Notes: generated by a model not told the origin, from the sequence alone. 64,000 nucleotides of DNA from Pseudomonas turukhanskensis (GCF_027922365.1 NZ_BSFN01000013.1:1-64000); one strand, 5' to 3'; shown: positions 9,118-19,043, counted from the stretch's first letter. Program-made: numbers and translations.

Positions 9118-10128
9118 ATGTTCACTTTTATTGCCCGACGATTGGGACTACTGATCCCAACGTTCTTTGGCATCACCTTGTTGACCTTTTCGCTCATTCG
9201 CCTGATCCCCGGTGACCCGGTGGAAGTGATGATGGGCGAGCGCCGCGTCGACCCGCAGATGCACGCCGAAGCCCTGGAGCGCCTGGGCCTGAACAAGCCG
9301 CTCTATGAGCAATACCTGAACTACATCGGCGACCTGGCTCAGGGCAACCTCGGCGAATCGCTGCGCACCCGTGAAAGCGTGTGGCATGAGTTCCTCACCC
9401 TGTTCCCGGCCACGCTGGAACTCTCGCTGGCGGCCCTGCTGTTCGCCGGCACCCTGGGCCTGTTGGCCGGGGTGATTGCGGCGCTCAAGCGCGGCTCGCT
9501 ATTCGACCATGGGGTGATGGGCATTTCGCTGGCCGGTTATTCCATGCCGATTTTCTGGTGGGGCCTGCTGCTGATCATGTTCTTCTCCGTGGGCCTGGGC
9601 TGGACGCCGGTGTCCGGGCGCATCGACCTGCTCTACGACATTGAGCCCAAGACCGGTTTCATGTTGATCGACACCCTGCTGAGCGACGAGGAAGGCGCGT
9701 TTGTCGACGCCCTGCGCCACCTCATTCTGCCGGCCATTGTGCTGGGCACCATTCCGCTGGCGGTGATTGCCCGCATGACCCGCTCGGCCATGCTCGAAGT
9801 GCTGCGCGAAGACTATGTGCGCACGGCGCGGGCCAAGGGCTTGTCGCCGGCACGGGTGATTTTTGTGCATGGCCTGCGCAACGCCATGATTCCCGTGCTC
9901 ACCGTATTCGGCCTGCAAATCGGCGCGCTGCTGGCCGGTGCTGTGCTGACCGAAACCATTTTTTCCTGGCCGGGTATCGGCAAGTGGCTGATCGAGTCGA
10001 TTGGTGCGCGTGACTACCCGGTGGTGCAGAACGGCATTCTGTTGATTGCCTGCCTGGTGATTCTGGTCAACTTCGTGGTGGATATCCTCTACGGCCTGGC
10101 CAACCCACGCATTCGCCATCAACGTTAA
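9118..10128 (+). CDS. dppB: Dipeptide transporter permease DppB
   Basis: A 336-residue inner membrane permease with six predicted membrane helices, starting MFTFIARRLGLLIPTFFGIT, the usual DppB opening. The binding-protein-dependent transport signature (EALREDYVRTARAKG type, here EVLREDYVRTARAKGLS) is at about residues 223-239 and docks to the ATPases. It forms the channel with DppC. The dppBCDF genes are tightly packed, with 13 bases to dppC. Confidence 0.95.
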   Translation: MFTFIARRLGLLIPTFFGITLLTFSLIRLIPGDPVEVMMGERRVDPQMHAEALERLGLNKPLYEQYLNYIGDLAQGNLGESLRTRESVWHEFLTLFPATLELSLAALLFAGTLGLLAGVIAALKRGSLFDHGVMGISLAGYSMPIFWWGLLLIMFFSVGLGWTPVSGRIDLLYDIEPKTGFMLIDTLLSDEEGAFVDALRHLILPAIVLGTIPLAVIARMTRSAMLEVLREDYVRTARAKGLSPARVIFVHGLRNAMIPVLTVFGLQIGALLAGAVLTETIFSWPGIGKWLIESIGARDYPVVQNGILLIACLVILVNFVVDILYGLANPRIRHQR

Positions 10129-10141
10129 GGGAGGCCTGACC

Positions 10142-11059
10142 ATGACAACTTCTACTTCCAGTCCGGCGCCCGTAGCCGACCCGAGTACGCTCTACCCCTC
10201 GCCACTCAAAGAATTCTGGCAGCACTTCGCCCGCAACAAAGGCGCCGTCGCCGGCCTGCTATTCATGCTGGTCATCGTGTTCTGCGCGCTGTTCGCCCCC
10301 TGGGTGGCGCCGCATCACCCGAGCGAGCAGTTCCGCGATTTCCTCCTCACCCCGCCGGCCTGGCTGGAGGGTGGCCAGAGCCAGTTTCTGCTGGGCACCG
10401 ACGAACTGGGCCGTGACTTGCTGTCACGCCTGATCCACGGCGCGCGCCTGTCACTGCTGATTGGCTTGGCTTCGGTGGTGATGTCGCTGATTCCTGGCAT
10501 CTTCCTCGGCCTGTTGGGCGGTTTTTTCCCGCGTTTGCTCGGCCCGACCATCATGCGTGTGATGGACGTGATGCTGGCCCTGCCCTCGTTGCTGCTGGCG
10601 GTGGCGATTGTCGCCATCCTCGGCCCTGGCCTGATCAATACCGTAATCGCCATTGCCGTGGTGTCGTTGCCATCCTATGTGCGCCTGACCCGCGCGGCGG
10701 TGATGGGCGAGCTTAACCGTGACTACGTAACAGCCGCCCGCCTGGCCGGCGCCGGGCTGTTCCGCCTGATGTTCGTCACCGTGCTGCCCAACTGCATGGC
10801 GCCACTGATTGTGCAGGCGACCTTGAGTTTTTCCTCGGCCATTCTCGATGCGGCGGCCCTGGGTTTCCTGGGCCTGGGCGTACAACCGCCGACGCCGGAG
10901 TGGGGCACCATGCTGGCCTCGGCGCGCGATTACATCGAGCGCGCCTGGTGGGTGGTGAGCTTGCCTGGCTTGACCATTCTGCTCAGCGTGCTGGCAATCA
11001 ACCTGATGGGCGATGGGTTGCGCGATGCGCTCGACCCGAAACTCAAGAATGCCGTCTGA
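10142..11059 (+). CDS. dppC: Dipeptide transporter permease DppC
   Basis: A 305-residue permease with the N-terminal OppC_N segment (FWQHFARNKGAVAGLLFML) and five further membrane segments. The ATPase-docking loop is GELNRDYVTAARLAGA. LLGTDELGRDLLSRLIHGAR is the typical DppC/OppC motif before the second helix. It is the partner of DppB in the same operon, and GGAGG precedes its start. Confidence 0.95.
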   Translation: MTTSTSSPAPVADPSTLYPSPLKEFWQHFARNKGAVAGLLFMLVIVFCALFAPWVAPHHPSEQFRDFLLTPPAWLEGGQSQFLLGTDELGRDLLSRLIHGARLSLLIGLASVVMSLIPGIFLGLLGGFFPRLLGPTIMRVMDVMLALPSLLLAVAIVAILGPGLINTVIAIAVVSLPSYVRLTRAAVMGELNRDYVTAARLAGAGLFRLMFVTVLPNCMAPLIVQATLSFSSAILDAAALGFLGLGVQPPTPEWGTMLASARDYIERAWWVVSLPGLTILLSVLAINLMGDGLRDALDPKLKNAV

Positions 11060-11069
11060 GGAGCCCGCC

Positions 11070-12059
11070 ATGAGCCTGTTGAATATCAAGAACCTGAGCG
11101 TGCGCTTCGGCGACGCCAATGCAGTACCCGTGGTCGATGGCCTCGACCTGAACGTGAACAAGGGCGAAGTGCTGGCGATTGTCGGCGAATCCGGTTCCGG
11201 CAAGTCGGTGACCATGATGGCGCTGATGGGCCTGATCGACGCCCCCGGCATCATCAAGGCCGACGCCCTCACGTTCGATGGCAGCGACATGCTGACCCTC
11301 AAAGGCCGGGCGCGGCGCAAGATCATCGGCAAAGACCTGGCCATGGTTTTCCAGGACCCGATGACTGCGCTGAACCCCAGCTACACCGTGGGTTTTCAGA
11401 TTGAAGAAGTGATTCGCCAGCACCTTGGCCTGTCCGGCAAAGCCGCCCGCCAACGCGCGCTGGAACTGCTGGAACGGGTGGAAATTCCCGGTGCTGCCAG
11501 CCGCTTGAATGCCTACCCGCACCAGTTGTCCGGCGGCATGAGCCAACGGGTGGCGATTGCCATGGCTATTGCGGGCGAGCCAAAGCTGCTGATTGCCGAC
11601 GAGCCGACCACCGCGCTGGATGTGACCATTCAGGCACAGATCATGGACCTGCTGCTGGACCTGCAACGCGACCGCGACATGGCCCTGGTGCTGATTACCC
11701 ACGACCTGGCCGTGGTGGCCGAAACCGCCAACCGCGTGTGCGTGATGTATGCCGGCCAAGCGGTGGAAGTGGGCCAGGTGCCGGCGTTGTTCGACGCCCC
11801 GGCGCACCCCTACACCGAAGCGCTGCTGGCGGCGATTCCCGAGCACAGCCAGGGCGCCAGACGCCTGGCCACCTTGCCCGGCATCGTGCCCGGTCGTTAC
11901 GACCGCCCACAGGGTTGCCTGCTGTCGCCGCGTTGCCCGTACGTGCAACAGAAATGCCGCGATGTGCGCCCCACGCTAGACCCCAGCGCCCTGGGTGAAG
12001 TGCGCTGCTTCTTCCCGCTTAACCAGCCTAGCCACGCCAACCAGGAGCCCGCACGATGA
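11070..12059 (+). CDS. dppD: Dipeptide transporter ATPase DppD
   Basis: A 329-residue ABC ATPase with Walker A GESGSGKS, Q-loop VFQDPMTALNP, signature LSGGMSQR and Walker B LLIADEPTTALD. The C-terminal oligopeptide/dipeptide region carries four cysteines (GCLLSPRCPY, KCRD, RCFF), which bind a Fe-S cluster in some DppD proteins. The ATG at 11070 with TGAGGAG upstream is chosen; the longer frame would overlap dppC by 47 bases. Its stop overlaps the dppF start as ATGA. Confidence 0.95.
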   Translation: MSLLNIKNLSVRFGDANAVPVVDGLDLNVNKGEVLAIVGESGSGKSVTMMALMGLIDAPGIIKADALTFDGSDMLTLKGRARRKIIGKDLAMVFQDPMTALNPSYTVGFQIEEVIRQHLGLSGKAARQRALELLERVEIPGAASRLNAYPHQLSGGMSQRVAIAMAIAGEPKLLIADEPTTALDVTIQAQIMDLLLDLQRDRDMALVLITHDLAVVAETANRVCVMYAGQAVEVGQVPALFDAPAHPYTEALLAAIPEHSQGARRLATLPGIVPGRYDRPQGCLLSPRCPYVQQKCRDVRPTLDPSALGEVRCFFPLNQPSHANQEPAR

Positions 12060-13030
12060 GCGTAGTACTGACGGCTCGCGACCTTACGCGCCACTACGAG
12101 GTCTCCCGTGGCCTGTTCAAACCCCACGCCACCGTGCGGGCGTTGAACGGCGTTTCGTTTGATCTGGAAGCGGGAAAAACCCTGGCGGTGGTGGGTGAAT
12201 CGGGTTGCGGTAAATCGACCCTGGCCCGCGCCCTGACCTTGATTGAAGAACCCTCCTCCGGCTCGCTGCAAATTGGCGGCCAGGAAGTGAACGGCGCCAG
12301 CAAGGCCGAGCGCAAGCAACTGCGCCGCGACGTGCAGATGGTGTTCCAGAGCCCGTATGCCTCGTTGAACCCGCGGCAGAAAATCGGCGATCAACTCGCC
12401 GAGCCACTGTTGATCAACACCCATCTGTCACGCAGCGAACGCCGCGAAAAAGTGCAGGCGATGATGCAGCAAGTGGGCCTGCGCCCTGAGCATTACCAGC
12501 GCTACCCGCACATGTTTTCCGGCGGCCAACGCCAGCGTATTGCCCTGGCCCGCGCCATGATGCTCAACCCCAAAGTGCTGGTGGCGGACGAACCGACCTC
12601 GGCGCTGGACGTGTCGATTCAGGCGCAGGTGCTTAACCTGTTTATGGACCTGCAGGCCGAGTTCAATACCGCCTACGTGTTTATCAGCCACAACCTGGCG
12701 GTGGTGCAGCATGTGGCCGATGACGTGCTGGTAATGTACCTGGGACGGCCGGCGGAGATGGGGCCCAAGGAGAAGATCTACGCCAAGCCGCTGCACCCCT
12801 ACACCCAGGCGCTGCTGTCGGCGACCCCGACCATTCACCCAGACCCGGCCAAGCCGAAAATCAAGATTGTCGGTGAACTGCCCAACCCGCTGAACCCGCC
12901 AAGCGGCTGCGCCTTCCACAAGCGCTGCCCCCATGCGACCGAGCGGTGCGCAAGCGAAGAGCCGCAGCTGCGCTTGCTCGATGCGCGGCAGGTGGCGTGT
13001 CACCACGCCGAGGTGATTAACGGGTTGTGA
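12056..13030 (+). CDS. dppF: Dipeptide transporter ATPase DppF
   Basis: A 324-residue ABC ATPase with Walker A GESGCGKS, Q-loop VFQSPYASLNP, signature FSGGQRQR and Walker B VLVADEPTSALD. The C-terminal GCAFHKRCPHATERC motif is typical of the oligopeptide ATPase tail. It is coupled to dppD by a four-base overlap and ends the operon; immediately after it a dense repeat array begins (13041). Confidence 0.95.
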   Translation: MSVVLTARDLTRHYEVSRGLFKPHATVRALNGVSFDLEAGKTLAVVGESGCGKSTLARALTLIEEPSSGSLQIGGQEVNGASKAERKQLRRDVQMVFQSPYASLNPRQKIGDQLAEPLLINTHLSRSERREKVQAMMQQVGLRPEHYQRYPHMFSGGQRQRIALARAMMLNPKVLVADEPTSALDVSIQAQVLNLFMDLQAEFNTAYVFISHNLAVVQHVADDVLVMYLGRPAEMGPKEKIYAKPLHPYTQALLSATPTIHPDPAKPKIKIVGELPNPLNPPSGCAFHKRCPHATERCASEEPQLRLLDARQVACHHAEVINGL

Positions 13031-13040
13031 TACCTGATAG

Positions 13041-13736
13041 ATTCTGGATCCCCGCCTGCGCGGGGATGACGGTGTGGTGTGGAATATCCCCGTCATTCCC
13101 GCGCAGGCGGGAATCCAGAATCGCAGCCGAGCGCATCACCCACTCAATACACATCCCGCCGATACCGCCGCTGCTCGGACAACTGCACCAACACTGCTTT
13201 TTGGGTGTGCTCCGCGCACCATCGCGCTCGCCGATGTAACCCGGGATACCCGCCTGCGCGGGGATGACGGTGTAGTGTGGAATATCTCCGTCATTCCCAC
13301 GCAGGCGGGAATCCAGAATCGCAGCCGAACGGATCAGCCACTCAATATACATCCCGCCGATACCGCCCCTGCTTGATCAACTGCACCACCACTGCTTTTT
13401 GGGTGTGCTCCGCGCACCATCGCGCTCCCCGATGTAACCTGGGATACCCGCCTGCGCGGGGATGACGGTGTAGTGTGGAATATCTCCGTCATTCCCGCGC
13501 AGGCGGGAATCCAGATCGCAGCCGAACGCATCACCCACTCAATACACATCCCGCCGATACCGCCCTGCTCGGTCAACTGCACCACCACTACTTTTCGGGT
13601 GTGCTCCGCGCACCATCGCGCTCGCCGATGTAACACGGGATCCCCGCCTGCGCGGGGATGACGGTGTAATGTGGAGTATCTCCGTCATTCCCGCGCAGGC
13701 GGGAATCCAGAATCGCAGCCCGAGCGCATCACCCAC
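13041..13736. repeat. Tandem array of ~198-bp units duplicating the piuB 3' end
   Basis: Four copies of an inverted-repeat element (CCCCGCCTGCGCGGGGATGACGG facing CCGTCATTCCCGC..; 13041-13121, 13243-13319, 13441-13516, 13636-13713) recur with periods 198, 198 and 196. Between them lie three near-copies of the last ~16 codons of piuB (TCAATACACATCCCGCCGAT in each, at about 13144, 13341 and 13539; genuine copy at 13737). Each is joined to a GGGTGTGCTCCGCGCACCAT segment. The copies carry single-base insertions, deletions and substitutions. Confidence 0.9.
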
Positions 13737-16307
13737 TCAATACACATCCCGCCGATACCGCCCCTGCTCGGTCATCTGCACCACTACCTCATCTCCCAAC
13801 ACCTGGCGCAACGCCTGGTCCACCCCTTCGGCCATGCCCTTCAAGCTGCCGCAGACGTAAATCGCCGCGCCATCATCCACCCACGCCTTGAGCTCATTTG
13901 CCGCCGCCAAAAAGCGATGCTGCACGTAGACTTTCTCCGCTTGATCGCGGGAGAACGCCAAGTCCAACCGCGCCAACTGCCCGCTATCCAACCAGCCCAA
14001 CAGCTCATTGCGGCAGAAGAAGTCGTGGGCCGCATTACGTTCGCCGAACACCAGCCAATTGCGGTTCAAGCCCTGGTTGACGCGTGCTTTGAGCAAGCTG
14101 CGCAGCCCCGCCAAGCCAGTGCCGTTACCCAGCAAAATCAGCGGCCGCGGTTCGCTCGGCAGATGGAAACCACTGTTGCGCCGCAGACGCAGACTGATGC
14201 CCTCGCCCACCGAGGCATGCACACACAGCCAACCAGAACCCAGGCCCACGCTGCCGTCCGCATGGGTTTCAACCCGCACCAGCAGTTGTAGCACGCCGTC
14301 TTCCATTACCGACGCGATGGAGTATTCACGGGCGTTGATTGGCACCAGCGCATCCACCAGGGCTTGCGCATGCAGGCCGACCAGATGCTCGCGGCTGCCC
14401 GGCAGCTGACGGTAGGCCAGGGCCTGAGCAAGCGTCTCCTGCAAACCGGCGATCTGCACCTGGGTGCTCGCAGCGATACCCAGCCCGGCAAGAAAGTTAT
14501 CCACAGCAGCACTGCTGTTGCGCGGCATCACCTCCACCAGGTCACCGGCTTGCCAGCTGTGGTCGCCTTCGGGCGGCGTCAGGTTGAGCAGGTAAGTCGG
14601 CGAGCCGGCGCTGCCGGGGTTGAGCAGCTCGCGGGCGCTGAGCGTCCAGTTGCCGTAGGTGGGCGCCTGCCAGGTGGCCGGTACCGCGCTGCCGGAAATC
14701 TGCGCAAGTTGCTGTTGCCAGTGCTGCAGGGCGGCGCTGTCGCCGTTGTCGACTTCCACGGTAGCGAACAGCGGGTTACCGCCCTCCTGGCTGAGCCAGC
14801 CTTGCAGGCGATGAGCAAAGCCGCAGAAGTGCTGATACTGCCGGTCGCCCAGGGCCAGCACGGCGTATTTCAGTTCGCTGAGGCCCAGGTTCTGACCCAA
14901 TAGCTTGCGCTCGAAACCACGGGCGCTGTCCGGTGCTTCGCCGTCGCCAAAGGTGCTGACTACAAACAGCGCATTACGCGCTTCACGCAGTTGCTGCGGG
15001 CTAAGGCTGGCCAGCTGCTGCACCTTTACGGCGAAGCCCTCGGCCTGCAATTGGCCGGCGCTTTGCCAAGCTAATTGCTCGGCAAACCCGCTTTGGCTGG
15101 CGAAGCCGATCAACCAGCTTTCGCCATCGGCCGACACGGCGTTAACGCCACCACGGGCTGCCCGCACCTGGCGCTTTTTACGGCGACGGTCGAGGTACAG
15201 CAGCCAGCCAGTAATAAAAAACAGCGGCATGGTCAGGCTGGCGGCGGTGACCAGAATGCGTCCGGGCAGGCCGAAGTAGCTGCCTACGTGCAGGGCGTAG
15301 ATGCTGGTCAGCAATTGCTGGCCAAAGGGCTGTTCGGTGTACAGCGTGTGTCGCCGCACCTTGCCGGTTAAAGCATCAAGTTGAATTTCGTTCATCGCCC
15401 GTTCGTGGGCAGCGTCTTGCAGCAGATAAACCACTTGTACCGGCTGTTTGGCGTCCTGCGGAAGGCGGATGTTGTACATCGCCAACTGCGGGCCGGCCGT
15501 CTGGGTAACGCTGGCCCACAGTGCGTCGTAGTTGATTGGCACCGGCTCCGCAGCCTGTGGCGGCGGGCCTTTGCGTTCACCACGGCCGCCTTCACCGCGA
15601 CCACCACCGGGCTTGCCACCTCGTTCACCTGCCGGGGCACTACCCAGCAGCGCATAGGCGCCCTGGTTAAACCATTGGTAAGACCAGGTCAGGCCGGTGA
15701 CCGAGGCCAACAGGTAAAAGACCAGGCACCAGGTACCGGCCACGGCGTGCAAATCCCAATTGAAGGCGCGGCCCTTCTTGGCCCAGTCGAAGGTTAGCCA
15801 GGTGCGCCAGCTCAGCGCGTTGCGCGGCCACCGCAGGTACAGGCCGGAGAGGCAGAAAAACAGCAGCATCAAGGTACAGGCACCGGTGATGTTTTTGCCG
15901 AACTCGCCCATGGCCAGAAAACGATGCAGCTGGAACATCAGGTCAAAAAAGGCTTTGCCGGTCGGCTCGCCCAGCAGTTCGCCGGTGTAAGGGTCCAGGT
16001 AACGCATCGGCCCACGGCGCTCGCCCGGCTTGGGCATAAAGAACACCTGCGAAGCTTTGTTCTCCAGGGTGAACACCCGTAAGCCGGCGACCCCCATGCC
16101 GGCGGCGGCCTGCGCTTTTTCAACCAATCGTGCTGGCGGCAATACGCCGGTTTCAAGCACCTGCACTTGCAGGACGTCGGGGTTCAGGGCGGTGGAAATT
16201 TCATCCTGAAATGAATACAACGCCCCCGTGATGCCCATAAGGGACAGCACCAGCCCGCCCGTGATACCGAAGAACCAATGCAGTTGAAATACCACGTTCT
16301 TGAACAC
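13737..16307 (-). CDS. piuB: PepSY membrane / flavodoxin reductase fusion, PiuB type
   Basis: An 856-residue inner membrane oxidoreductase. Residues 1-385 form a PepSY_TM region with four membrane helices and conserved histidines (QLHRFLAMGEFG, NWDLHAVAGTW). A flavodoxin-like domain follows (LIGFASQSGFAEQLA; VVSTFGDGEAPDSARGFERKL). The C-terminus is a CysJ-like FAD/NADPH reductase module (REYSIASV, LLGNGTGLAGLRSLL, YVCGSLKGMAEGVDQAL, ending RYRRDVY). By family knowledge it is thought to reduce ferric-siderophore iron in the periplasm. The start is GTG with GAGG upstream. Glycine-rich residues near 240-265 form a linker. Its last codons are repeated downstream in tandem. Confidence 0.88.
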   Translation of the reverse strand: MFKNVVFQLHWFFGITGGLVLSLMGITGALYSFQDEISTALNPDVLQVQVLETGVLPPARLVEKAQAAAGMGVAGLRVFTLENKASQVFFMPKPGERRGPMRYLDPYTGELLGEPTGKAFFDLMFQLHRFLAMGEFGKNITGACTLMLLFFCLSGLYLRWPRNALSWRTWLTFDWAKKGRAFNWDLHAVAGTWCLVFYLLASVTGLTWSYQWFNQGAYALLGSAPAGERGGKPGGGRGEGGRGERKGPPPQAAEPVPINYDALWASVTQTAGPQLAMYNIRLPQDAKQPVQVVYLLQDAAHERAMNEIQLDALTGKVRRHTLYTEQPFGQQLLTSIYALHVGSYFGLPGRILVTAASLTMPLFFITGWLLYLDRRRKKRQVRAARGGVNAVSADGESWLIGFASQSGFAEQLAWQSAGQLQAEGFAVKVQQLASLSPQQLREARNALFVVSTFGDGEAPDSARGFERKLLGQNLGLSELKYAVLALGDRQYQHFCGFAHRLQGWLSQEGGNPLFATVEVDNGDSAALQHWQQQLAQISGSAVPATWQAPTYGNWTLSARELLNPGSAGSPTYLLNLTPPEGDHSWQAGDLVEVMPRNSSAAVDNFLAGLGIAASTQVQIAGLQETLAQALAYRQLPGSREHLVGLHAQALVDALVPINAREYSIASVMEDGVLQLLVRVETHADGSVGLGSGWLCVHASVGEGISLRLRRNSGFHLPSEPRPLILLGNGTGLAGLRSLLKARVNQGLNRNWLVFGERNAAHDFFCRNELLGWLDSGQLARLDLAFSRDQAEKVYVQHRFLAAANELKAWVDDGAAIYVCGSLKGMAEGVDQALRQVLGDEVVVQMTEQGRYRRDVY

Positions 16308-16444
16308 AACAACCTCACCTGAACCGGCGCCCTAGAGCGCTGCAAACCGTTAGTAGCGGCGAATTCTATTTGAGAATACCTAGCAACCACGCAACCTTTA
16401 CGAATCGTTTACTAACACGAGCTTCCCGCCCATCTGCCTCGCCA

Positions 16445-16482
16445 ATAAAAAGCCCCGAGCGACACATCGCTCAGGGCTTGCG
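16445..16482 (-). terminator. Probable terminator after piuA
   Basis: On the minus strand, AGCCCTGAGCG / CGCTCGGGGCT forms a stem with one mismatch, followed by TTTTTA. It lies about 125 bases after the piuA stop codon and before piuB. The rest of 16308-16605 shows nothing else recognisable. Confidence 0.7.
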
Positions 16483-16605
16483 CAGCGGCGGATGCAACAC
16501 CGCTGGTTCTGCTCAGGTGGTTACATCCTTGGCTGTTGCTGTTCTGACACAGAGTTTCTGGGCCGGTGCTTCTGGAAAAAGCGCCAGAAGACCAGCTGTC
16601 AAACC

Positions 16606-18855
16606 CTAGAAGTGGAAGTTGGTGCTGAGCAATGCCGTACGGCCCGCTGCCACGTGGGCCATGTGGGTCGAGTAAACCTGATCGTAGTAACGCTCATCAG
16701 TCAGGTTCTGCACGTTCAATTGCAGGTCCAGGTTTTTGCTCACCACGTACTTGGCCATGGCGTCGTAGCGCCAGTAGTCCGGCACCTGCACGGTGTTGGC
16801 GGTGTTGCCGAAACGCGAGTCAACATAGTAGGCACCTGCACCCAGGGTCAGCTTCGGCAGCAATTGGTAGGTGGTCCAGAAACTGGCGCTGTTCTGCGGC
16901 ACGCTGGGGATCTCGTTACCGTCATAAACGCCCTCGACATACCGCGGTGCAGCGGTGGTGCCCAGGTTTACCGCACCGCTCTTGGTCAGCTCGCCATTGA
17001 GGTAGGTGTAGTTGGCAAACACTTGCCATTTGTTGGTGATCTTGCCGCTGGCACCCAACTCGAAACCGTCTACGCGGGTTTCGCCGATGTTTTGCGTCAG
17101 GCCGTCTTCATCGGTAACCCGTGCGTTGGTTTTTTCGGTACGGAATACAGCGGCGTTAAGGCCCAGGCGCTCGTCGAAGAAGTCCCACTTGGTGCCCACT
17201 TCGTAGTTGCGGTTGCGCTCTGGTTCCAGCTCCTCGTTAGCCACGCCAAGGCCATCGGCACCTTCACCGCTGGTTTCACCGACCGGGTTGCTGGAGGTGG
17301 ACCAGGCCACGTAGATGCTGCCGTTGGGCAGTGGGTTGAACACCAGGCCCAACTGGTAGTTCCAGAAGTGCGAGTTGTTTTCGTAGTCGAAGTCACCGTT
17401 GACGTTGTTGGTACCGCGCGCCACGGTCACGCCCTGGGAGCGCGTTTGATAGTCGTCATAACGGACACCGGCGTTCAGCGACCATTGCTCATTGAACTTC
17501 AGGGTGTCGAACACATAAGCCGACAGGGTTTTGCTGTCGGTATCGGTGTAGGCGTTGCTGTCGGTGATGGTGCCGGTGAACGAGTCGTTGTAGTTCGGGT
17601 TTTCCAGGGTGGTGCAATCGTGCGAGTTGATGTTCGCGGCGTTGCAGGTGTTGCCACCGGCCCCCGGGGTCACGAAGTAGTTGCGGTTGTGCACGCCTTC
17701 CTTGCTGAACTCGACGCCGGAGTTGAGCGAGTGCTCGATGAAAGCCGTGTTGAAACGTGCGCTGACGTCGGTCTGGTTGATCAGCCCTTCGGAGGTCGAG
17801 TTACGGCTTTTGGCCGAGCGCGAAACGAAGCCATTGGCCACGTTGCCACGCGAGTCATCGGGGTTGGTCGCAATGTAATCCAGCGTGGTACGCACAATGC
17901 GCGAGGAGTTGGAGATTGTGACGTTATCGTTCAGGTCGTGTTCGAGCTTGATGGTGCCGGTATCGGTGGTGCTGTCGCGGTAATCACGCGAGCTGAAACC
18001 GTAAAACTTGTCTTTGTCGCCGGTTGGGGTGCGCACGCCGTCGCTACCTACGGCGCTTTGCAGCGGATTGCCGAGGTCCGGGGTGTCTTCGCCCTCTACG
18101 TGGTAGTACGAGACGGTGGCGCGGGTCGGCGTGTTGAAACCGAAGGTCACGGTCGGTGCCACGCCCCATCGGCTTACATCCACACCGGCACGGCCGGCGA
18201 CATTGGCGTCGTGCTGCATCAGGTTGATACGCGCGGCAATGGTGTCAGTCAGCACGCGGTTGACGTCGAGGGTGTAACGGCGGGTCTGGTCGGAGCCATA
18301 GGTGAAACCGGCATCGGCGAAGTCACGTTGCTTGGCCGATTTACTGATCAGGTTGAGGCTGCCACCGGTTGAGCCTGCGCCGGTGAAGGCCGAGCCTGGG
18401 CCTTTGCTCAGTTCCACTTGCTCGAGGTTGAACACTTCGCGGGTTTGCGATGCCACGTCGCGCAGGCCGTCAACAAACACGTCGCTCTCGGCGTTGAAGC
18501 CGCGAATGATCGGACGATCGCCTGCCGGGTTGCCGCCCTCCCCCGCTCCGAAAGTAATACCGGAGGTGGTGCGCAGTGCGTCGGCCAGAGAAAGAGAACC
18601 GGTGTCCTTGATCACTTGGTCGCTGATCACGGTGACGCTTTTGGGTGTTTCGCGCAGCGGTGCGGTGTACTTGCTCGACGCGGAGGTGTCGACCTTGTAG
18701 GTGTCGGCCTGATCCTGCTCACCGACCACGCTGGTAGCGTCCAGCGCTACGGGTTCGGCGGCATGCGCCAAAGGCGAAGCAGACATGGCAACACCCACTG
18801 CTGTGGCGAGCAAGCGTGGCGAAAAAACAGTCGATTCTGACGGCGTGGCGGTCAT
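16606..18855 (-). CDS. piuA: TonB-dependent siderophore receptor PiuA (catecholate type)
   Basis: A 749-residue outer membrane receptor. A signal peptide (cleavage after AHA near residue 33) is followed by a plug domain (ETPKSVTVISDQVI, RPIIRGFNAESDVFVDGLRD, ELSKGPGSAFTGAGSTGG) and a 22-strand barrel ending in NFHF with terminal Phe. The family is Fiu/PiuA/PirA, which takes up catechol-type iron complexes and, in P. aeruginosa, siderophore-antibiotic conjugates. GGGAGGG precedes the ATG. It is divergent from piuC, with candidate Fur sites between, and downstream on the same strand lies piuB. Confidence 0.92.
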   Translation of the reverse strand: MTATPSESTVFSPRLLATAVGVAMSASPLAHAAEPVALDATSVVGEQDQADTYKVDTSASSKYTAPLRETPKSVTVISDQVIKDTGSLSLADALRTTSGITFGAGEGGNPAGDRPIIRGFNAESDVFVDGLRDVASQTREVFNLEQVELSKGPGSAFTGAGSTGGSLNLISKSAKQRDFADAGFTYGSDQTRRYTLDVNRVLTDTIAARINLMQHDANVAGRAGVDVSRWGVAPTVTFGFNTPTRATVSYYHVEGEDTPDLGNPLQSAVGSDGVRTPTGDKDKFYGFSSRDYRDSTTDTGTIKLEHDLNDNVTISNSSRIVRTTLDYIATNPDDSRGNVANGFVSRSAKSRNSTSEGLINQTDVSARFNTAFIEHSLNSGVEFSKEGVHNRNYFVTPGAGGNTCNAANINSHDCTTLENPNYNDSFTGTITDSNAYTDTDSKTLSAYVFDTLKFNEQWSLNAGVRYDDYQTRSQGVTVARGTNNVNGDFDYENNSHFWNYQLGLVFNPLPNGSIYVAWSTSSNPVGETSGEGADGLGVANEELEPERNRNYEVGTKWDFFDERLGLNAAVFRTEKTNARVTDEDGLTQNIGETRVDGFELGASGKITNKWQVFANYTYLNGELTKSGAVNLGTTAAPRYVEGVYDGNEIPSVPQNSASFWTTYQLLPKLTLGAGAYYVDSRFGNTANTVQVPDYWRYDAMAKYVVSKNLDLQLNVQNLTDERYYDQVYSTHMAHVAAGRTALLSTNFHF

Positions 18856-18904
18856 GCGGTTTCCCTCCCCAGGAATGGCAAAGGCCGCGAAATCTAGAGC
18901 AATG

Positions 18905-18923
18905 GATTGTCGTTAGCAATTGC
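18905..18923 (-). promoter_or_regulatory. Candidate Fur box upstream of piuA
   Basis: On the minus strand GCAATTGCTAACGACAATC matches about 11 of 19 positions of the Fur consensus. It is 50-70 bases from the piuA start. The match is weak, and the call leans on the known iron control of piuA. Confidence 0.35.
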
Positions 18924-19024
18924 AAATAGTTCGCATGTAACAATATTTACATAAAACTTACAGTTCTCACACCTCTCTGAAACCCTCGTACCACAAGGCT
19001 TTAAAGCGGTTGCACGCAGTCAGC

Positions 19025-19043
19025 GCAGCGCATTATCATTTGC
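19025..19043. promoter_or_regulatory. Candidate Fur box upstream of piuC
   Basis: Reads GCAAATGATAATGCGCTGC on the minus strand, with two good hexamers (GCAAAT, GATAAT) of the three-hexamer Fur site. It lies 31 bases before the piuC ATG, a position suited to iron-dependent repression. Confidence 0.55.

Noticed and set aside
13041..13713. Possible CRISPR array
   Set aside because: The period is ~198 bases, the repeated part is a palindrome plus a gene end, the intervening sequences are copies of one another rather than unique spacers, and no cas gene is near.
16492..18372. 626-codon open frame on the plus strand
   Set aside because: Antisense to piuA, Val/Gly-rich without family resemblance, and piuA has clear receptor motifs.
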